This document shows positions 24,933 to 37,434 of a stretch of 64,000 bases of DNA, piece after piece. Positions within the stretch are counted from its first letter, which is position 1, and every line of letters begins with the position of its first letter. The notes under the pieces were generated by a model. It searched no databases and was not told the origin of the DNA. It worked only from the letters and a program-made list of their open reading frames with translations. A program made the translations under genes and the position numbers. This DNA comes from Poecilobothrus nobilitatus. Its lineage: Eukaryota; Arthropoda; Insecta; Diptera; Dolichopodidae. The stretch covers positions 316,768,018 to 316,832,017 of the forward strand of contig OX352772.1 in assembly GCA_947095535.1 (NCBI GenBank). The letters are read 5' to 3'.

Positions 24933-26671
24933 CAGCGCATCTTTCGAAATGTCAAATTAAAATATTCTTAATTGAAACAATGAGTAGTGTTCTGTAGTGT
25001 TAAAAATACGCGTATAAAAACAAAATCACTACGTTTTCTCTGAAACACTGGAATTTTTTGGGCTCGGAATATTAATGTTTAATGATACAGTATATATAAG
25101 TATATTTATTTTAGGTTCGAAAAATAATTTTATTTCCGTTCTAAAGCCATTTTGACTATTAATATATAGGATTTAAGAATAATATTTGAAATGTGAAAGA
25201 AAGTAGATGAATTCTTATAAGTAAATTAATCTTATAAAATCTAATTTTAAGGTGCAATTTTTTTTTTCACTTGATTTTTGAACAAAAATTAAAAAATGTT
25301 GCTAAACTATTTACATAAGAAATTATAATACAAATATTTTTTATTAAATTATTTTATTAATATTTTTGTTAATTATTGATGAATTTTCAAGGCTTGAATT
25401 GGGCATTTCTTCAATATTAACGATAGCATTAGAAATTAAAGAAATAATTAAAGACCAAAATACTTCTTAACTTAAAATATAAAAAAACAACAATATTTGT
25501 TTTTACATAGCTTAAATAATATATAGGTAATTATATAATATATAACTTATTATTATTGAAATGAAATTTTAATTGAAACATAGGTACAAGATCAAGAATA
25601 TGTTCAATAATAAAATTTGTTAAAATTTTTAAACTAAAGGTTTACTTTCAATATTCATTTAAATAATTTTATAATATTGTATATAATAATAAATAATAAA
25701 TAAATTAATAAAATTATATACATATGTAAATTTTTATAAAGCAATATATACTTATATATGTAGGTAATATAATAAAAATAAATTTTATTAAATAACTACT
25801 TATGAAAATTTCCGCCATATTGTTTTTGTTTTTAATGTCATAACAATTTTTTTTTTGTTTTTGTGATTATTTTAAATAAAAATTGTTTAAACACTTACCC
25901 GTTTTTTTCCGAATCCATATCTTAGATGATATCGAACCTAGGTCTAAACTGATTTTTAAAATTAAGATAAAAAATATATATATACGTATATATGTACATA
26001 TGTACATATATTCATACAAATAGTTTATACTAAGAATATACATATAGTTTACATCATGTACAGGGTGCACCTTAATTATAAATTAATAACAAAAAAAAAA
26101 TCAGGATAATGAATTGAAAAAAATTTAAATAAAGTTAAAATATTTTTATTTTGGCATAGCTACGAATATTTATTTTATTTAATTTTTTTTTAACCAACTT
26201 TTTTGAAAAGATTAATTGCACTTCAAGTTTGTTTTAAATGCCACCACTGAATGTAAAAACTAACCTCAAAACAAATCTAACTAATTATAACCGATTATAA
26301 TAATTTTTTTATCGATTTAAAATTATACTTGAAGTAAAAAATTATAATTTAAATTTAAAATTTCAATCAAAGGTGGTTCAAGATGATGAACGTTTTACCA
26401 ATATTGGTGCAACACACCTGGTTCTAAATATTTCTTCGAAAGTATATAATAATATTGGATAAATTAACAGTTATAAAAATGTTGTAACAAAAAATATTTA
26501 GAAAATACTACATTTAGGTCGTGTTCCAATTGAAAAATAGGTTGAAAAGAATTTATTAAGAAAGTGAAAAAAAACCAAAAGTGTGCAAATAAAAACATAT
26601 TTTGATATTTAAAATTTTAACAAAATTATTCAAGGTTGCCAATAGAATAATTTAGACATTAGATAGATTAA
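24933..26671. other. AT-rich non-coding stretch
   Basis: No gene recognised. GTACAGGGTGCACC near 26057 resembles a CAGGGTG element end but has no partner. Confidence 0.5.
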
Positions 26672-26822
26672 AGGCTGGTTTTCATGAGAAATTCACGAAA
26701 AAGTGTTGCTGTAATATTTTGTAATAATATAATTTTTTTCTCCTTCTTTCACATTAGTAGTACACTATATTTTTCTCTTTCTAAAGTTGAAATTTGACGA
26801 AATTTCTCATGAAAACCAGCCT
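26672..26822. mobile_element. PIF/Harbinger-like MITE, 151 bp
   Basis: The left end AGGCTGGTTTTCATGAGAAA continues TT and is perfectly inverted at the right end (AATTTCTCATGAAAACCAGC, then CT), about 22 bp in all. TAA flanks both sides (26669-26671 and 26823-26825), a 3-bp TWA-type target duplication as in PIF/Harbinger elements. No coding capacity. Confidence 0.9.
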
Positions 26823-28200
26823 TAATTCTTTTAAATGTCATAATTTTTTGTCGTGTTGGCATAGCTATTTCTCAGAACATATGTCAAATCATAATAACAT
26901 AAGCAAACATGAGAAACATAACAAAAAAAAGAGTAATATAATATAGAATTAAAAAAAATAAGCCAGTTAAAAAATTCAAATATATGTATATATACTTATG
27001 TATGTTTGACATAATTAAGAGAAGAGTTTAAAAGATATAATAGACGATTGGAAAAATAATTATTATTAACAAAGAAATGTGAAATTTACTATGTCAATGC
27101 TATTCTGTTCGAATTAACATAAAAATAACTATGTTTAATGAAACCTAATGAATCTAACATATGCCTATTATGGGCAAAATTATATTAGATTTACAATAAG
27201 CGGAACTGAACATATGTTGATATGTCCCTAAGTGACAGTTAGGGATATATGTTGAACTATGTCATTTTTGTTACCACTTAATAATCATAATTTATTATAT
27301 CATTATTTTATTTAGCTTCTGTGGTTAGATAAAATGTTGACATACATAAGTATTTACCACGCGGTAGATTAAAATTTTACTTCCACAATAAAAAGTTATC
27401 GATTGGCACAGGGTGTTAATAATAACTATTTCTTTTCCGTTAAAAATCATAATTTTAACTTTTATGTATACTTATCTAAATACTGAAGCAACAATACGAA
27501 TATGTCTTGAATTTTTACTAGTTGGATAGCCTGTATTTATTTAATTAATTATTTCGGTAAATTTATATCAGTTGTCATTTAATTTTTATAACTAGTAAAA
27601 TAATATGTGTGTATGTATGTATGAAATTTTTTGTTTGTTGGTTTAAGACTTTTTTAATTTCGAAAATAAAATTAATAACTTTTTTATTACGAATTGTTTT
27701 GTTTTTAAATTTCATATTTATTTTATAGAATTATAAATTAAATATTAATTTAAATAAGTTTTATAGAATAATTTTAAGATGAAATAAAAATAAAAATATT
27801 ATGTATTAAATAATAATTTTTAAATAAAATAAATTTTTTTTGAATCTATTTAATTCGAGTAATTCACAATAGTTTTGTTTGATATGGTGAATTACTGCTG
27901 TTGTGCGTTATTTTTTATGTTTGAATAAATCACTTTCCATAAAAAATCACTTTTGAACAAGTGGTGATTTCAAGTTCATTGCAGATACATACATACATAC
28001 ATATATAGTTAAGTAATTGTTATTAATGCATTTTTTTTAACTTAAATTTTAAAATGAATTCAATTTAAGACTCATTTCGATTTAGTTTTATAAAAGTACA
28101 TTTAATTAAATTAAGGCTTTAGTTAAACAAAATTTATACTTATTACAAATAAGTTCTAAGGCTCTTAAAGCTGAAAAAACTTTTGTAGACATTATTAAGT
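26823..28200. other. AT-rich non-coding stretch
   Basis: One short hairpin, TATGTCCCTAA/TTAGGGATATA, lies near 27220-27253. Otherwise nothing recognised. Confidence 0.5.
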
Positions 28201-28639
28201 TTGCAGAGAAAAGCATTTGTAACGCTTGTACCCTGTGAGGGATTTAAAATTGATACATCTTATAACCAAGCGTATATTGGAAAAATAACAATTGAGTTTT
28301 CTTCAATTTTTATTTCTGATGAACGTACAATTTATCTGGTTCATTTTATAGGACTAGCTTGTTCTTCTCAACATTCTTGCAATCCCTTGAAACTCTTTCA
28401 TATTTTTTATGAAACTGAATTGAACTTGCCTGTTAATTTTCAATTTTCTTAACTGGATCGCCTCGACTTCGCTTCACAAATCTCTGTGAAGGACACAATT
28501 TCTTATTTAACATGGGAGCATCAACACCGCTCCTTAGAAACTGGTTTTTAAATATGATTTGTCTGCTGTCTATGAATCTCAAAAGTTTCAAGTCATATGT
28601 ATAAAATATTAAAATCATATTGAAATAATATAAAATCAT
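28201..28639. other. Less AT-rich block, open on both strands, unrecognised
   Basis: A plus-strand frame of 83 codons from a TTG (28201-28452) continues for another 33 codons after one stop. A minus-strand frame (28433-28639) reads LRSGVDAPMLNKKLCPSQRF and VKRSRGDPVKKIEN. Base composition is more balanced than the flanks, which usually marks coding or transposon-derived sequence in this window. I recognise neither reading, and there is no start context or splice structure to support a gene. Decayed repeat sequence is the simplest explanation. Confidence 0.3.
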
Positions 28640-30129
28640 ATTGAATTATATTGTAATAAATCTGTGTCTCAAAGAAAGAATTTACTTTTGAGCATTTAAA
28701 TTTTGAATTGTTCTGAAAAATCTTATATACCTACATTCATATTTATTAGCTGTTAAATAATAAAAAAATATATAATGTACACATTTGTGATATATTTTAT
28801 AAGAGTATGTACGAGACTTAGCATTAGAAAAAAGAGACGATATCATTGGGTAAATTTAAAATTTGGTGTTTCATTTGGTCTGGTAAATTAAAAATGGTTT
28901 CGTTCAAAATGAAATGAAAAAATTTAAATATTTGGTCGTTTGTTTAAATGGATACGTATAGAAAATTTGTTTATTTATTGTAAAAATTTTTTCAATTTTT
29001 CGGTCTATTTTAATTAAGAAAAAATTAAAAAATATTACCAACATCTAAAATTGATATTTAATTCTAATTTAAGTTCTTATGAAATGCTCAATTCTTAAAT
29101 AAATAGACTTATTTTTTTAGCCTAAATTTTAAAATAAGCTTAAAAATTAACTAGAGTTAGAACTGAGCTAGAGGTTCTGTCTGCGGTTTAAAAAAGAAAA
29201 ATAAGTATGTACGATGCGATTCAACTGCGTAAGTAATCGGACGTGTTAAATAAATTAGTCGAACGAGAAATAAAAATAAAATAAAAATAAAATTAAACAA
29301 AACTATTGAACACCAAAATTTATATTGGCGTCGGACGATCGATTTATATTTTTAATAGTATTGTTTATTGTACGCGGGAAATCAATTTATATATTTTTTT
29401 TTATTTATTGTTCTATGCTGGATTAAATTACAAGGCTGTTGCCGAATGATAAAAAAAAAATCGCGTGCGTATGACAAGTACAGAAGCAGGACGCTGTTGT
29501 TATTGTTATATCCAGAGTATTGCATATAATTATTTTTTCTTTGGGTAGAAGTTTTACTGTGGTAATTATAATATATCAATGCTTTGTTATATGTGGTTTG
29601 CTTTCAAAGTATATTACCAAGCATAGGTACTTAATTTTTTTTGTTTTAATTTATTTTCAAAGTATGATAGTAAAAATTTTTTTTATTTTATGATAGTAAA
29701 TTATTATACGGTATAAGATATAAAAGATACAAGACATTTTACAAAATATTGCTAATTTTATATTTTATAAAATATAAATGGATAAATAGTGTTTCAAATG
29801 TCTTTACAATCCTCATTTTGCTGTGATGTATTTTACATCTTTAATAGTATATTTTGGCAAGAGAAAAAACTAATATTATTTTCAAAAGTTTAAAGTGTGA
29901 ATTCACTATTTATATTTCTTGGTTATAAGGTTTTGGTTGAAAATGAAATATCTGGCAATACTTTAACAAAACGTACATAAGTATAATTTAAATTCTTCTG
30001 TTATATAGGTAAATCATTATACAAGAAAGAATCATTATACATATTATATGTTTTTAAATATAAAACGATTAGCAGAATTTGAAATAATTCTTTTCTTATA
30101 TATTTTTTCAGTTTGTTTTATTTTCATAT
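28640..30129. other. AT-rich stretch with a CpG-containing patch at 29160-29520
   Basis: Between about 29160 and 29520 CpG occurs repeatedly (TCGGACGTG, GTCGAACGAG, GGCGTCGGACGATCG, GTACGCGGG, TCGCGTGCG). This contrasts with the very sparse CpG around it. It could be a promoter or 5' exon region, or simply an unmethylated or younger insertion. No ORF of note. Confidence 0.4.
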
Positions 30130-31520
30130 TTTTAGCACATTTCTAAAAAAATTTTGAAAAAAATATGCCTATTAGTTTCACTTTGTCCGTCGGTCTGTTT
30201 ACAAAACTTCTACACCGTTAAAGATAACCATGGCTAGGTCTCTTGAAAAAATTAATGTTGTAGATCAACTTTTTCATGCAGCCCCATCCTTTATGGTACT
30301 ACAGTCCCTCAAACTTTCCAAAAAGCTTTATTTTTAAATGCGTGTATCTCATGTTCTGCTTAATATTTTTTAATCTGAAAACTCCATTCGACAGGAAATT
30401 TCCTTACCCCTATAAAAAAAAATTTTTGAAATATTTTGTAATTTACTATTTAAATTTACCGTTATGTGAAAACCTAATTTCATAATTCCGGCACACTTTT
30501 AGATAATGATTTGAAATTTTGAGACAAGAAAGAACTTTTAGAATTAGTATAAGTTTCTTCAGAATTTTTTTTTGTACCAGCCTCTGTTTAAGATCTATTA
30601 GGGCTCAAAAATTGAAAATTTCCTATTTCTAGACACCTACAACTTAGGCACCTGAACAAATTTTTCTTCGGCAAGACATTAAAATTAAAGCTTTAGTAAT
30701 GTAATTTTACATGTGTTAAAAGTTTTTCTTAGTTATATACGGTTCCGAAGTTACAGCACCACAAAATTCCAAACAAGTCCTATTTTCTTCACATTCTTTC
30801 TTATTATAAGAAATTTTCAAATTTTGGTGGAAGTCACAATAATTTTAAACAGATTGTATTGTATTTTGGAAATGTATACTTTTAAAAACCATTGGTTTAC
30901 TTTCTGCCTTGTTTTTTGCTACATATGTGTATTAACACAATGTACTAAAATATTATCAAAAGGATTTAAAAAATTGAAAGATGTGTTAATTATTAGTTTT
31001 GCTCTGTTTGTTTGTCTCTTTGTTTCAAAAGTTTTAAACTGTTTGACCTTGTTTACATTTGGGGGAAACCTTTTTCCGCTCCTTTTTCAACCTTCATGTT
31101 TACAACAGGGTGAAAAAGGTGTTTTTTTTGGCAAAATTATGTCAGAACATTGGTTCATTAGAAATGAAAGGACGATTTCTTTGCATTTTTTTTCATTTTG
31201 TTCCGACACGTCTGAAATTGTATTTTTCGTACGAGTTTTTCTGTTATACCATCCTGCTTTTCTCCCTTGCCTAAAAATTTTGGAGTAACGTACGTTTTTC
31301 GTAAATGTAAACAAGGTCTTTGAAATTAAATTTTTACAATGAAGTTTTTTTTCCAGTTCTGTAGTTTAACATGTGAGGAAGAGACCTCTTGAAGTCGAAG
31401 AAAGGCTATAATTCAAACGATTAGAACTAGAATTCTACTGAACTTTTTTTTTTAATTTAAAAACATGAAACAAATTTTTTAACATTAATAATTTGGTATC
31501 TAAATTTACCGTTACGTTAC
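30130..31520 (+). repeat. Dispersed repeat family, copy B (longest)
   Basis: The order of blocks is TTTTAGCACATTT, GCCTATTAGTTTCACTTTGT, GTCCGTCGGTCTG, TTCTACACCG, CAGCCCCATC, AAAAAGCTTTATTTTTAAATG, ACCGTTATGTGAA, TTTTAGACACC and TAATTTTACATGTG. The first part matches copies A, C and D, and the part to about 30710 matches copy C. The right limit is uncertain. A separate MITE sits inside it at 31045-31318. The 191-codon ORF at 30713-31288 straddles the repeat and that MITE, so I read it as chance. Confidence 0.65.
31045..31318. mobile_element. MITE, 274 bp, 16-bp perfect TIRs
   Basis: GACCTTGTTTACATTT at 31045-31060 is exactly inverted as AAATGTAAACAAGGTC at 31303-31318. TTT flanks both ends. 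The interior is distinctly less AT-rich (TCCGCTCC, CCGACACGTCTG, CCTGCTTTTCTCCCTTGCC), supporting separate origin from the host repeat. No transposase. The superfamily is not clear from the ends. Confidence 0.82.
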
Positions 31521-31610
31521 GTGTACTGTAAATAAAATTTTATAAGATATCAACTATCATAGTATTTCTTAAATGGTTAGGGTTAAAAACTTATAAATTT
31601 AAGTTAATAT

Positions 31611-32237
31611 GCGTTTATATTGGAACTGCGATAAGTGATAAGTTTATCGTAGAAAATTACATATATATACTTAGTATTTACATACATATTATGTATGTAC
31701 ATGTTTTCAATTAAAGGGTTTATATTGGAGCATCGCTTTGATCATTGATAAACGATAAGAACCAAACAAAAACATTTTTTTTTGTTTTTTTTTTTGTTTG
31801 TTAATTCTTTATCTTAAATCACAAACAGCTGCAATAATAAAGCTATAATAAATATTATTTTTTAATTGATAAAAACTTATTTTGTTTTATTATTAGTTTT
31901 AATTATAAAGTAAACTAGAGCAAATTAATAGGTATGGACGTTGAAATTTTAATTAATAAAATTATTATCAGACCCTTAGTATGGGACCAAAAGGTAAAGC
32001 ACTGTAATCTATTCATTCTCGAATGAAGTGGCTGTTATGTTAAAACTGACACGTAAGTATTTATTGTAATAATTAAAAAAAATTTAGAATGGAAAGTGCA
32101 TAAAAAACTTAAAAATTCAATTACATATTTAAATTTATAATATAATTACCACATATAAGAGTATAGCGAAAAGGTTTACTCTTATCGATTCTCTCATCGA
32201 AGCCGTTATCACTTTATCGCAGCTCCAATATAAACGT
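31611..32237. mobile_element. Composite MITE with CGTTTATATTGGA ends
   Basis: The left end CGTTTATATTGGAACTGCGA (31612) is inverted at the right end TCGCAGCTCCAATATAAACG (32217-32236). The inner parts also match (GTGATAAGT / GTTATCACTTTATCG). A third related end, GGGTTTATATTGGAGCATCG, lies inside at 31717. Either one family member is nested in another or an end was duplicated. No ORF. Confidence 0.75.
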
Positions 32238-33912
32238 ACCCTTATAGATCTTTCAAAATAAATATAAGTAAACTTTTGGCTTCTCTTCATTTTGTCGAAT
32301 AAATATAAATATCAGTTACGTCAGGACAACTTTTTGCATTGTGCCTTTGTTTAATAGTTATGACAGTTCAAAAAATATAATATAAACCTGTGTATCGTAA
32401 CGAGTCTCTGATTTAGAAATTAAAGCTAAAACTTTTTTTTTTATTTTTAATTGACTATTAAATGTCTTTTAAGATGCTTATGTAAGTAGAATTTTCTTGA
32501 AATTGTATACAGTTTATAATTTAAGAAAATTTCTACTAATTCAGTTCACTTCACAATATTTTCTGTAGACTGTAGTGCTTTCTTAATTTTTCAAAATTCT
32601 ATCAAAAATGCATCGTAATTTTAGAATGCTTTATTATTATGTACATAATATCGTTTTGGAAATATGTGCATACACATAAAAAATACTTTATTTTATATAT
32701 GCATATAACAGGCCTTGTATAATTTGAAATTTTACTTATTAACATAATAATTACAAATATGTTTGCAAGTTTAAATACGGCTTTATGTATTAATATAATA
32801 CCAGATAATACAATATTTTGTTAGAATATTCATTGTGTTAGTTGTCGGTAATTTTTTATCGTTACACGTGACTTTCACACGATATTTTATTGTAAAGAAA
32901 GAATTTTAAAATTGTATTCAAAATTGCAATACATATCCATACATAGCATATGCATATAAAAAAAAATTGCATTCTATTAAAAAAAAATACTTTCATAATC
33001 AAAATGCTATTTTTAGAAAATTATATACTTAAATCACTTAAACTATAATGTAATTTTGTGTGTGTGTGTGTTTTTTGTGCATGTGAATTAAATGAAATGA
33101 AATGCATTTTAAATTTAAATCACATTAAGTTTCTGGTTAGGTTAGGTTAGTTTCAACTTTTTCTATTCTAAATTCTAATGCAATTAAATTATATATTTTT
33201 TTTTTATGTCATGTATGTACGTATGTATGTATGTATGAGGGTATGAGTCTATGAAGTAAAATGTATAAAAATAATATGTACTTTAAATGTTAATTTGAGT
33301 ATAAGTGCATTTTATATTTTAAAATGCATATGCAGTGCTTTTTTTTTTTTTGTAAATAAATTTAGTATTTTTTTTTTATTTGTTTTGAGTTTTCAGAAAT
33401 TTTTTTTTTTAAGTTTTTGATAATTTTTTATATATGAATATATGTATATGTACTTCTATGTATTATTAAAAAAATAATATTTTTTACAAACATACATATT
33501 TTGTATTTATTTATGTGTGTATGTACATACCTGTTATATACAAGTAAGCAAGTTTGTGATAATAAATTAATAAATTTTTTTTTCAAATGATAGCCTATTT
33601 TTAGCAATACAAATTTTATTTTATAATTAATATTAAATTGATCAGTTTTTTTTTTTTTTTTAAATAGGTAATTGATTAAAATTACAGTGATATTCAAAAT
33701 GTTTAAATTAAAAACTGTAATTACCAGTTTATCTAGATTAAATTGGATTAAACTGGTAATTGCTAATTAATTATTTCGATTTATATATTTATAATAGATA
33801 AAACTTTTACATAATTAAGTAGCAGTTTTTAATTTAAAAATTTTAAGGATCGTTGTAATTGTAATCGATCTGTTTATACATATATGTATAATTATATAGA
33901 CAATAAGATTAT
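32238..33912. other. AT-rich non-coding stretch
   Basis: Includes (TG)n at 33059-33071 and TATG microsatellites near 33213-33236. No gene recognised. Confidence 0.55.
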
Positions 33913-34105
33913 ACAGAGGACTCGGTGGCCTAGTGGGTAAGAGCATATAAAATACGCTGTAAACACCGAGGGAGTGTGGGTTCGAATTCTACACACGTCG
34001 TAAGAGTTATTCCCCCTTATGACATTTACAGCCACGGCTGAACAGGAAAGGCTATTTAAATTCCTGTCCACATTTATGTGGCAGAGAAATGCATTAAAAA
34101 AAAAA
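33913..34105 (+). mobile_element. tRNA-derived SINE, near full length
   Basis: The A box TGGCCTAGTGGG (33926-33937) and B box GGTTCGAATTC (33979-33989) form a tRNA-like RNA polymerase III promoter. The body follows: CGTCGTAAGAGTTATTCCCC, CTTATGACATTTACAGCC and CAGGAAAGGCT. The 3' hairpin region is TTCCTGTCCACATTTATGTG, then GCAG, followed by AAATGCATT and poly(A). GATTAT flanks both sides (33907-33912 and 34107-34112). SINEs encode no protein and rely on a LINE reverse transcriptase. The minus-strand ORF here (33892-34158) is a reading through the SINE. Confidence 0.9.
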
Positions 34106-34357
34106 TGATTATGTTCTATATCTATATCTATGCTTATACAAATAGAAAAATAAGTCACGGGTTGTATTGTGTTGGCCAGTACTGCCAGTATATTAAGTTT
34201 AAGTTTCTAATTGAAAAAAAAACAAGCTTAATGCCATGTCTATAATTATTTTACTATTTTAATGCTATTCAATTATTTGACATTTCAATGGGTAAAAAAA
34301 GCGAAAAAAGTTAAAAATATAATACAGCTTTTCACTTAATATTGTGAACACTATTTA

Positions 34358-35046
34358 GGGCCTTTCCGAACCATCGCACTAGCACTTGACACTAGCACTT
34401 CGCACTTGCACTTTCCAAAAATACTTGATTATCGCACTAAATATCGCACTAAATTTCTGTCCAGATTACAAATTTATGACAGTTAAAAATTTTTATAGAG
34501 TAGAATCAGCCTTACCTTAATGCATATTTTTATAGCATTTTTATGTCAAATTTATTTTGACAAGTGCTAAAAAGCATTTTATTCTAGCATTATTTAACTA
34601 TATTTAGAATTATTTATGATCACTATGGCAATATTAAGTGAATTTTAAATGCACATATCATTAATTGTCAAAAAAGTAAGTTATTATTTTAGTTTTAAAA
34701 TTTTAAAATTGTGAAAAAAGAGAAGACAATATGACTTCAGAGAGATTAAAATGTAAGTATAAATGTAATTAAGGTTTTTAAAAATATTGTGTCTAATAAA
34801 AGGTTTTTATTATTAGTTTTTACTTATTCACTTTTAACGGAAACAAAAAATAATATTTTTAGTGCAAGTGCGATCATCTAGTGTGGTTTTCAAAACACTA
34901 ATTTTTGACAAATAATCAAGTGTTAAGTGCGATAAATTCCGAACAACATGATACTATTCGGAGTTTTTCTACAAAAAAATGGTGCGATAAAATAGTATTT
35001 AGTGCGAGCGAAGTGCGATGTTTAGTGTGATGGAACGGAAAGGCCC
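34358..35046. mobile_element. PIF/Harbinger-like MITE, 689 bp, GGGCCTTTCCG ends
   Basis: The left end GGGCCTTTCCGAACCATCGC continues ACTA; the right end, inverted, reads GGGCCTTTCCGTTCCATCAC and continues ACTA. TTA flanks both sides (34355-34357 and 35047-35049), the PIF/Harbinger target duplication. Inside each end is a cluster of GCACT or TCGCACTA motifs (for example 34376-34412, 34435-34454 and, inverted, 34863-35030), probably subterminal binding repeats. The central segment 34731-34757 reads ATGACTTCAGAGAGATTAAA then ATGTAAGT, a short open start followed by a donor-like GTAAGT, which might be a leftover first exon of the parent element. Confidence 0.9.
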
Positions 35047-37280
35047 TTAATATAAATTAATAATTTTAACTCTACTTTGACACTTCCAACCGTGTACATA
35101 GCATTGTAGATGCAGAGTAAATTTAACAAGTTTTTAAATTAATTTTCAATTTGTAATTTGCGAAAGCTAATCGCCAACCTAATGTTCTGTGCTGCATTAT
35201 ATTGTTAAAATTAAGTTTCATTTTTGGATTATCCTATAAGTTTATATCTTTCTGATTAAATACCATTTTAAAAAAATCCAGAAAAAATCTAATTAAGAAT
35301 ACTGAGAGACACTTTTACACTTTTGTTCGTCATATATTGCTTTAGTATAAAAGGATTGAATTATCTCGATCACATAATTGACAGCAATTCACTGAATCAT
35401 TAAAAAATTAATTGAATTTACTTCTAAGTTTTCCGAATTATTATTTTCCGATAAGTTGTTATCTTACGAATATGCTGGGCTCAACTTTTTTTTTTATTGA
35501 TTAAATAATTTGCAAGAATAATGTAATTTTTATAAAATGAGCAAAAGATGATAGAGTTGCCATAATTGTTTTGTATATTTATTACTCGCCTAAATATTAG
35601 TTTTTCACTATTTTCATCTCTTTCTATCACGTTTATTATATTATTTTTTTTTTGATTTAATAACTTGACTACTTGAGGATATTGAAATGTAATATGATTT
35701 GTTTATTTTAAGATTTTAAAGGAAAAACAAAATATGTATAATAGGTACAACCAAAAACGAAGATATCAAAATTTTTTAAAACTATAAAAATTTTAAGATG
35801 GCTATATTATAGTTTCTATAGGGGTTTTTTGTTAGTGATTTTATCTATTTAAAAAAAAAAAAAAAAATACAGTATCGAAATATTTTCTATTAATTTTAGT
35901 TTTTCTTAATTACTTACATACCTATATAAAACAACTCTGTATTGAGTTGAATGTTCTTTTTTACTATATAAATAAACGAACACTTATATATTATATACAA
36001 GTATATGCACATATATAAGAAATATAATAGATATAGTACATAATATATTAGATATACAAATATACATGCTTTCATATACAAATTTTGTTTAATGTAATTA
36101 TGTGCATATATAGATGATGACATTGATAATGATGATTCTGATGATAATTGTAATGATGACGAGTGAAACAAATTTGTGACCATGAAGAGGTTTAAAGAAC
36201 TCACAACCACTAGACAGTAATTGTTGTTTTTTGTATTTATTTTCTATTTTCTTTTAAAAAAAAAAAAAATTTTTATTTTGTTCTATAAACATAGTTTATG
36301 GTTTTTGTTTTTTTTTTTTTTTCATATAAAATTAAATAAGAGAATGTATGCTTGTACATAATATTATGTGTTTAAATGTACCTAATGTTTTTATGTATGT
36401 TAATAATGTTAAAGAAAATTTTTATTGAGTGGAAACATCAATGAATCGTTTGATTTGGTTTTTTTTTTTATAGGTATGAAATATATGTTAGTATGTACTA
36501 TTTAGTAGATGCATATATTTATGTAAAAACTAAGTACCTATACTAATCTTATATATAATATATTAGTATACCTATATGTATAATGTATATAGGTAGGTAC
36601 AATATTATAAAAATTTTAAGTTTTATTTAATATTAAAATAAATTTTTTAATTTATTCGATTTTAATTATATAAGTATATAATAATTAATAAATAAGTATG
36701 TATGTAAGTACATTATGAAGTTTAAACTTATGCATTTCACTTTTTCTTTCTTTAGTTGAGTTCTTTCTTTTTTCAGCTTATTTAGGTAAATTATTTTATT
36801 TGCAATAGATAAATGCAAAAAAAAAAAGTTTTGACATAATAGATATATTAATAGGTATATCATAAAATATAGGTAGGTATATGCATATTAATTTTGCCTA
36901 TATGGTATTCATATGGTGTATGAATGTGGTGGAGATACAAATTTTCGAAATATTACTTATCTATATGTAAAAAATTTGTATGGTTTAAAAAACTTAAAGA
37001 TACTTTTTAAATTGAAGATTTTGAAAATCTGAAGAACAAGCTTAAAGTTTCAAACTTTAAAAAGGTGTATAACTGATGAAATCATCAGAAAAAATATATA
37101 TCTGTGCACTTATATCCATTTGTCTCTATACCATTTGTTCATGTTTATGTGTTTTGTACCTACATGTTCTGTTTATTCGTCTATTTTGTACAAAACTTAT
37201 TAACATTTGATAGATTGTATTAAAAAAATTAATTTTTTTACTTTTTTGTGTTGTAAATGTTTATTTTAGACAGCTTTACA
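35047..37280. other. AT-rich non-coding stretch
   Basis: At 36113-36167 a GAT-rich tract reads DDDIDNDDSDDNCNDDE and stops. With no supported upstream exon, I treat it as a simple repeat. The minus-strand ORF at 35914-36210 is its shadow. Nothing else recognised. Confidence 0.5.
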
Positions 37281-37288
37281 CCCTAAAG
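37281..37288. repeat. hAT target site duplication
   Basis: CCCTAAAG here is repeated exactly at 39282-39289, directly outside the two ends of the hAT element. Eight base pairs is the length characteristic of hAT insertion. Confidence 0.93.
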
Positions 37289-37434
37289 TAGCGTTGTCAA
37301 GTGTTAATCATAAAAAAAGAGAACATTATAAAAATTATTTTATTCATATTAATTTTTTTTTTAAATTGTAATATATACTAAAAAAAATTGCACTTCCAAT
37401 TCATTTGCAAATAAAAAAAATAAGTCAATGTAAT

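Noticed and set aside
30713..31288. 191-codon ORF, hydrophobic in places, considered as a membrane protein
   Set aside because: It crosses from a dispersed repeat into a MITE with perfect 16-bp TIRs, and its two halves have different origins.
33926..33989. tRNA gene (A and B boxes present)
   Set aside because: No acceptor stem can be formed, and a shared non-tRNA body with poly(A) follows in several copies, so it is a SINE head.
33892..34158. 88-codon minus-strand ORF with Cys/His residues
   Set aside because: It is the antisense reading of a tRNA-derived SINE. The same peptide pattern appears at 46161-46343 for the same reason.
36113..36167. Acidic DDDIDNDDSDDNCNDDE reading, considered as a C-terminal exon
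   Set aside because: It is a degenerate GAT repeat with no convincing acceptor or upstream exon.
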